64,000 bases of DNA, from contig QANU01054746.1 in NCBI GenBank assembly GCA_003254905.1, positions 87,146-151,145 on the forward strand, in the 5' to 3' direction. Source of the stretch: Nissolia schottii (taxonomy: Eukaryota; Streptophyta; Magnoliopsida; Fabales; Fabaceae). The notes below the pieces were generated by a model. It was not told the origin of the DNA. It ran no database searches and was given only the letters and a program-made list of their open reading frames with translations. Both the position numbers and the translations under genes were made by a program. Positions 58,915-64,000 of the stretch are shown here, in pieces (positions within the stretch are counted from its first letter, which is position 1; each line of letters begins with the position of its first letter).

Positions 58915-59972
58915 CGATCCCAACTCCATTTCCACTCGGGAATCTCCGGAGGATTCAGTAACCCGGCTGGCTTCTGATGCTCAATTTTCACTTTCTGGAA
59001 AACCAAGCATTTCTGTACCCAGTCCTCTACATCCCCCTTTAGCCCTGGCCACCAAAACATCTTCCGCAGGTCGTGGTACATCTTGGTAGCCCCTAGGTGT
59101 ATCGTAAACTGACTTTTATGCCCTTCTCGTAAGATATCCTCTCGCAGACTGCCCTCTCTGGGCACACAAATGCGCTGGCGGAATCGTAACATCCCTTCGG
59201 GGTCAGTGGTCACCTCCTTGACTTTCCCTGCTGCTACGGCCTTGCGAAACTGGCGCCACGAATCCTCCTGGCACACTTCTTGAGCCTTCATGATTCGCTG
59301 CTTAAAGTCGCTCGTGACTTGCAAAGGGCATAATATTAGACGATCAATGCGACGGGCGACGGTTAGGTCGAGATCACGGAACTCCTCAAGTAACTGTGTC
59401 TCCCATACCATTAGGTGAGCCATGTGCAACGACTTCCAACTTAAGGCGCCAGCTACCACATTGGCCTTTCCCGGATGATAATTTAGGCCGAAGTCATAAT
59501 CCTTCAAGAACTCGGTCCACCTCCTCTGTCTCACATTAAGCTCCCTCTGATAAAAAAGATACCTCAAACTCTTGTGATCGGAAAACACTTCAAACCGAAC
59601 TCCGTACAAGTAATGTCTCCAAATCTTTAGCGCAAAAACCACTGCAGCTAACTCCAAATCGTGCGTGGGGTAGTTGATCTCATGGGGCCTTAATTGTCTT
59701 GAAGAATAGGCAATTACCTGCCGTTGCTGCATCAACACGCATCCTAATCCTGCTTTTGATGCGTCGCAATATACTTCAAAAGGCAATTGGGGATCTGGTA
59801 ATATCAAAACCGGAGCCGTGGTCAGCTTTTCCTTCAGCTCCGTGAAGCTCCGTTCACATTTGGGTGACCATGTTAATTTGACTCCCTTATGCGTCAACTT
59901 CGTCAGTGACAATGCTATTTGGGAGAATCCTTCGATGAATCGCCGGTAGTATCCTGCGAAACCCAGAAAACT
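58915..59972 (-). pseudogene. RNase H and integrase zinc finger, chromovirus B
   Basis: Open from after the stop at 59973-59975. RT-RH connection ([16 protein letters not shown]), then RNase H ([16 protein letters not shown] with the first Asp, [15 protein letters not shown] with Glu, [12 protein letters not shown] with Asp). The usual VADALSR reads VAGALSW, so the last catalytic Asp is lost. The integrase HHCC finger follows ([27 protein letters not shown]), but the second Cys is replaced by Phe. Past WKWSWD the frame is shifted relative to the integrase core. Clearly defective. Confidence 0.85.
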
Positions 59973-61160
59973 CTAGATCTCCGTAACTGAGGTGGGTCTC
60001 TCCCACGTTTTTACTACCTCTATTTTGCTAAGATCCACTGCAACACCCTGCTCCGATACTACGTGCCCTAGGAATTGCACTTCCTTTTCCCAGAATTCGC
60101 ATTTAGATAGCTTAGCATACAGCTTCTTTGCCCTCAAGATTCCTAATACGGTCCTCAAGTGCCGGGCATGCTCCTCTGCATCCTTCGAGTACACCAAGAT
60201 ATCATCTATAAAAACAATCACCCAATCGTCCAAATAGGCACGGAAAATACGGTTCATATAATCCATAAAAATGGCAGGGGCATTTGTTAGCCCAAATGAC
60301 ATCACCATAAATTCATAATGCCCATAACGGGACCTGAATGCAGTCTTGGCAATATCCTCCTCGCGCACCCGTATCTGATGATATCCCGACCTCAGGTCGA
60401 TCCTTGAAAATACCCTGGCTCCTTTTAACTGATCCAAGAGGTCGTCTATCCTTGGCAGTAGGTACTTGTTTTTAATCGTCACCTTGTTGAGCTGCCTATA
60501 GTCAATACAAAGCCTCATAGTGCCATCCTTTTTCTTGACGAACAACACCGGGGCTCCCCACAGTGATGTACTCGGCCTAATGTATCCCTTGTCCATCAAT
60601 TCCTCTAACTGCTTCTTCAATTCTTGCAGTTCTAGCGGGGACATACGATAGGGGGCAATGGAAATGGGTCCGGCGCCCGGTATCAAGTCGATAGAGAACT
60701 CTACTTCCCGCTTGGGAGGGAACTCTGGAATATCGTCGGGGAAAACATCGAGGTACTCACCCACTACTGGAATCGCCTCAATTCTTCGATCCGTCACCTT
60801 TACCTCTGAGGATGCTAGAAATACACACCCTTGGTCCTCCAACCAGCAACAGTACAAGGTTGGCAGTTCATCGTCCAACTTTGTCGAACTTACGACTCCC
60901 GAAGGAAGAATCACCAGTTTGTTGGTGCAATCCAGCACCACCCCATTGGTCTTCAACCAGTCCATCCCTAGTATAATATCCAGTCCGACTAGGGGAAGGC
61001 AAATCAAGTCAGCTACGAACTCCTTTTCCTGTAGCTGAAACGGGCACCTAAGGCACACCTGACAGGTCTTGACAGATGGCGCAGTAGGCATCGACACGAA
61101 TAGAGTGTATGGTAGCAACGTAGGAGATAATTGTAGCTCCTTCACACTGCCATGAGAGAT
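59973..61160 (-). pseudogene. Protease end and reverse transcriptase, chromovirus B
   Basis: 390-aa open frame. N-terminal part is the end of the aspartic protease ([21 protein letters not shown]). RT motifs are present: [70 protein letters not shown] and the catalytic [12 protein letters not shown]. It ends in an in-frame stop at 59973-59975 (TSVTEI then TAG), where the family continues RSFLGLAGYYR. The stop alone separates RT from RNase H, as both lie in one frame. Confidence 0.9.
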
Positions 61161-61372
61161 AAGGAATGCGAGGCTCTAGAGTCATACAACACAGTCAACG
61201 ATTTCCCATTGATAGAACACGTACCTAAGATTAGCCCTTCCTCCTGCTGGGCCTCCTCAGCTGCCATGGTGAAAACGCGGCCCTGGCGTTGGGGCGTGGG
61301 TAGCGATACTCTGCAATCCCTGGCGAAATGCCCGCCTTGGCCACACCTAGAACATACGTTCTGTCCTGCCAA
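61161..61372 (-). pseudogene. Protease start and CCHC knuckle, chromovirus B
   Basis: Open frame with a zinc knuckle CSRCGQGGHFARDC (C-X2-C-X4-H-X4-C), preceded by CPKCNKPHAGEC further upstream, then VFTMAAEEAQQEEGLILG and the protease active site LYDSRASHS. The catalytic DSG is DSR, a likely inactivating change. One base is missing near 61158-61165, shifting the frame into the RT ORF. Confidence 0.85.
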
Positions 61373-62307
61373 ACACTCGCCTGCATGGGGCTTGTTACAC
61401 TTCGGGCAAGCTGGCCTGGCCTCTGGCAGCTTCTGGTTCGCTCCTCCCTGCGGTTGAGGTCATGACGCTGGTGGCCTGGCCCTGGGCGGGTCCTGCGACC
61501 TCCCTACCCCTCCCTGGGAATGGGGCTTGAAACGACCCTTTCTTTCGTGGGTCCATCTGTGAGCTCCCTGCCTCAGCAAACCTCCTCTTGTTGCGCTCGC
61601 TGCACATCTCTGCTAGGTCCCGGCTCCCTCCTGAGCCAAGAAGGTGTTTACTAGCGTAGCATAATCTCGCACACCTGAGCTTGCTAGGAACACTTTCAGC
61701 TCGGGCTTCAGGCCTCGGTGGTACTTGGCACACTTCCAGTTATCATCTGGGCAAAACCTACCCATTCAGCAGTAACGGCAAAGCTTCTCAAAGGTCGCTG
61801 TATACTCTGTAACGCTCATTGTCCCTTGCTTCAGCTCTAAGAACTCCGCCTCCTCCCGATCTTGTAACTCCCTGGGGAAATACTTGTCCAGGAATGTCAT
61901 CTTGAACTGCTCCCAAGACATCTCTGCCCCTTCCGGTTCCACTGCCGGTCGGGTCATATCCCACCATTCTGCAGCTACTCCTTCTAGCTTCCTCGAGGCG
62001 AACTTGATCTTCTGAGAGTCCGTACAGGGGACATCCTCAAAGACCTGCTGTATCTTCCTGACCCAGCCATGTACCAGATCTGGATCCATCAATCCCTCGA
62101 ACACCAGTGGGTTAGCTCGCATGAAGTCCTTGTACCGGAGAGTTTCAATCTCTTGAGCAGTCGGGATCACGTTCCGCTGAGCAGTGGCGGCCGCAATCTG
62201 AGCTGTGCCTCAGCTTGGGCCTGAGTAGCTTGCGCCACTTGCTGTAGTATCGCCGACAAATCCACGGCAGCAGACTCTCGAGACGTGTTATCCCTTCTCG
62301 GAGGCAT
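61373..62307 (-). pseudogene. gag of chromovirus B
   Basis: ATG at 62307 (MPPRRDNTSRESAAVDLSAI). A 5-bp insertion near 62205 shifts the frame. The main Retrotrans_gag domain then reads from 62170 to 61766 (IETLRYKDFMRANPLVFEG, QQVFEDVPCTDSQKIKFASR, AAEWWDMTRP, FLDKYFPRELQDREEAEFLEL), ending in an in-frame TGA after FEKLCRYC. The linker (61733-61373) is basic and Pro/Gly-rich in a mix of frames. Homologous to gag of element A but less decayed. Confidence 0.85.
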
Positions 62308-62462
62308 GTCTGCGTATCAGCACCTGCAAAATCCTGAGTTGATCAGTCTCAAGAACAGCCATTGCATAGATAACCAGAACATGCAACTTAGGAGGGTATA
62401 CACTGTGCATCATGCTCGGAAGCATAGTGCAGCTCAGTCCTCAGGCTCACTCGGACCAAACT

Positions 62463-62474
62463 GCTCTGATACCA
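62463..62474 (-). other. Primer-binding site of chromovirus B
   Basis: Minus-strand TGGTATCAGAGC, complementary to initiator tRNA-Met, two bases after the 5' LTR end. Confidence 0.93.
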
Positions 62475-62476
62475 AA

Positions 62477-63938
62477 CGAAACACCCCTAGCCGTTCCCAT
62501 ACGCTCGAGCCGTACGAAATTCCCGCTAATTTGTTTACTTCATGGCCATTTCTTCAGTTTTCGAAAATAGTAGTTTTAACAAAATAAGGACCCTTTTTTT
62601 TTAAGCATACAGTTTACAACATAAGAGCCGTGCGTGTAACAAAGTAATATAACAAACGATATGCTTAATAAGTCGAGTTCCAAGATAGTGGATATATAAG
62701 CTACATACATCGCGGGCCCAAAGCACATACAAGTACACACCAAATGCTAGTTATATTACATAATCCACACACATGTCAAGAAATACATTTATTCCCATTT
62801 TTCTTCCTATAATATCCACTGCACAGCCAGCTAAGTCTCCTTGCCCAAATTCTCCTCAGGTTCCACAGCATCAGCATAGTAAGACTCGTCTTCCATCCTT
62901 GGAGCCATAAGCAAGTGGGGGTGAGAACGGTAGGTCCTCAGTGAGTAACACTTCAATCGTGGCTTTTTGTTTCTCGGTTATTCTCCAGGACGCTCAGAGT
63001 TTAGTCTAAGTGTACATGCAGCTAACACCCTACTGATTATGGTCTTGGGCCTATACTCTGCGCAGATTTATCTATCTTACTAGGTGATTGGCTTTCTAAT
63101 CTTGTTATTACCTGGGCTTCGTGCTTTTCAACTGGACGTTGCTATTAGTGACATACTATTCGTCTTGGGACGTTCCCTTGACGATATACAATGCATGAAC
63201 AGTTATACATAATGCTTAGACAGATAAATCTACATACTTATCATCATGTCATCAATCAGCAATGCATACATTTAATATCATAGTGCATGGGGGGGTCTGG
63301 GGATCTCTTACGCGCTCTGTGGTTGCGTCCTACTTACTGCTTGCACCTTTGTAGCCGTGGCCTCAGACTACAACCTCTATTTGCCACTATTGCCTCGACC
63401 CGGCGGCGCTCTTTACCGGTATGGTAGCTATCCATGCAAGGCTCATAGGAGGTAAACATCGAATGCAACTAGTGCAACCATCACCTCTTTCTGGAATGGC
63501 GAGGGACCAAACCTATGAGTGGTCAGGTGTGGACACGCTTTGACCGGCCCTATGGCTCGATCCGTTTCTCTTTCCTCTTTTAGTGGGGCCCCTTAGTCAT
63601 CATTTCATTCATACAGACTTATGCCGGTGTTACATATGTGGGCCTATGCCCATTTTGCATATCGTTATCAGGTCTCTTTACCTGCATTGCTCGTAACCAA
63701 TTCATCTTGCCAAATTGGCGAGGGGCGTGTCAGTAAGACTTTGTCAAGAGAATAGGGGTTTCCTAATCATATAACTACTGACTCTGGCTAAGGCCGTCCG
63801 AATCCATGGTGATCCGTCGCCTCTGCTCTGCTTTTATTCCCTAGGGTTCAATTATGATCTTCGTTAAATTTTGGCATGAACTTCTAGTTGTCTAAAGTCG
63901 CCCTAACTCTTACGACGACCTTTCCTCATGATGCATGC
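62477..63938 (-). mobile_element. 5' LTR of chromovirus B, interrupted
   Basis: Matches 55158-56620 with few differences. The last bases at the PBS side read CGAAACACC, against TGAAACACC in the other LTR, so the terminal dinucleotide is mutated. The match ends after 'catgatgcatgc' at 63938, where LTR Z begins. The remaining 1.2 kb lies beyond the window. Confidence 0.88.
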
Positions 63939-64000
63939 TGAAACATCCTAGCTAACTGTTTACCCGTACGTAGTAAACAAAGCTCACTAGGTTGTTGTCT
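63939..64000 (-). mobile_element. LTR Z, start only
   Basis: TGAAACATCCTAGCTAACTG with 'tttacccgtacgtagtaaacaaagctcactagg', nearly identical to the start of the solo LTR at 34384. Inserted in the 5' LTR of chromovirus B; continues past the window. Confidence 0.75.

Overview
This is a stretch of repeat-dense, AT-rich plant nuclear genome, almost certainly from a eudicot. One host gene can be supported: a BLADE-ON-PETIOLE (BOP/NBCL, NPR1-like) transcriptional co-regulator on the minus strand, two exons at 16504-16031 and 14906-13923, giving 485 aa. Its exon sequence, C-terminal tail and single intron fit the eudicot BOP type. The species cannot be fixed from the sequence. Almost everything else is transposable-element material at different stages of decay.

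Left side (1-8.4 kb): an LTR end on the minus strand (1-818), then a long Ty3/gypsy LTR (819-2389 and 6092-6314) split by a 3.7-kb solo LTR (2390-6091, near-perfect 5-bp target duplication). Next come remnants of a CACTA (En/Spm) DNA transposon with Transposase_24-like exons. Gene neighbourhood (8.4-22.6 kb): AT-rich intergenic DNA with a tRNA-related SINE, a CACTA-like MITE, an array of three hairpins, the BOP gene with a GA/poly-G leader, several kb of AT-rich upstream DNA and a 213-bp MITE.

Middle (22.6-41.8 kb): a decayed plus-strand chromovirus-type Ty3/gypsy element (LTR, initiator-Met-tRNA primer site, gag, protease, start of RT). It contains a 993-bp direct duplication joined by a single N. 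Its RT is cut by further LTR material. After a 654-bp run of Ns comes a minus-strand Athila-like integrase, itself split by a 2.77-kb solo LTR with a perfect ATACC target duplication, followed by a patchwork of LTR fragments.

Right side (41.8-64 kb): a non-autonomous CACTA-like element with dense subterminal repeats, a hAT-like MITE with an 8-bp target duplication, a second inverted copy of the three-hairpin repeat, another SINE and a low-complexity region. Next is a CACTA element (terminus at 49379, Transposase_24 exons on the minus strand) that carries a SINE and a MITE. It is cut by a stack of nested LTR insertions: LTR X (52800-54770) holds LTR Y (54771-55157), which holds a nearly complete minus-strand chromovirus (55158 onward), whose 5' LTR is cut at 63939 by another LTR. 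The chromovirus has both LTRs, PPT, PBS, gag, zinc knuckles, protease, RT, RNase H, integrase and a chromodomain-like tail, but carries several stops and frameshifts.

The most unusual pattern is that related LTRs carry arrays of short palindromic words at an apparently equivalent position. Some use CGCTGAGCG-type words and others use CATTCGAATG.
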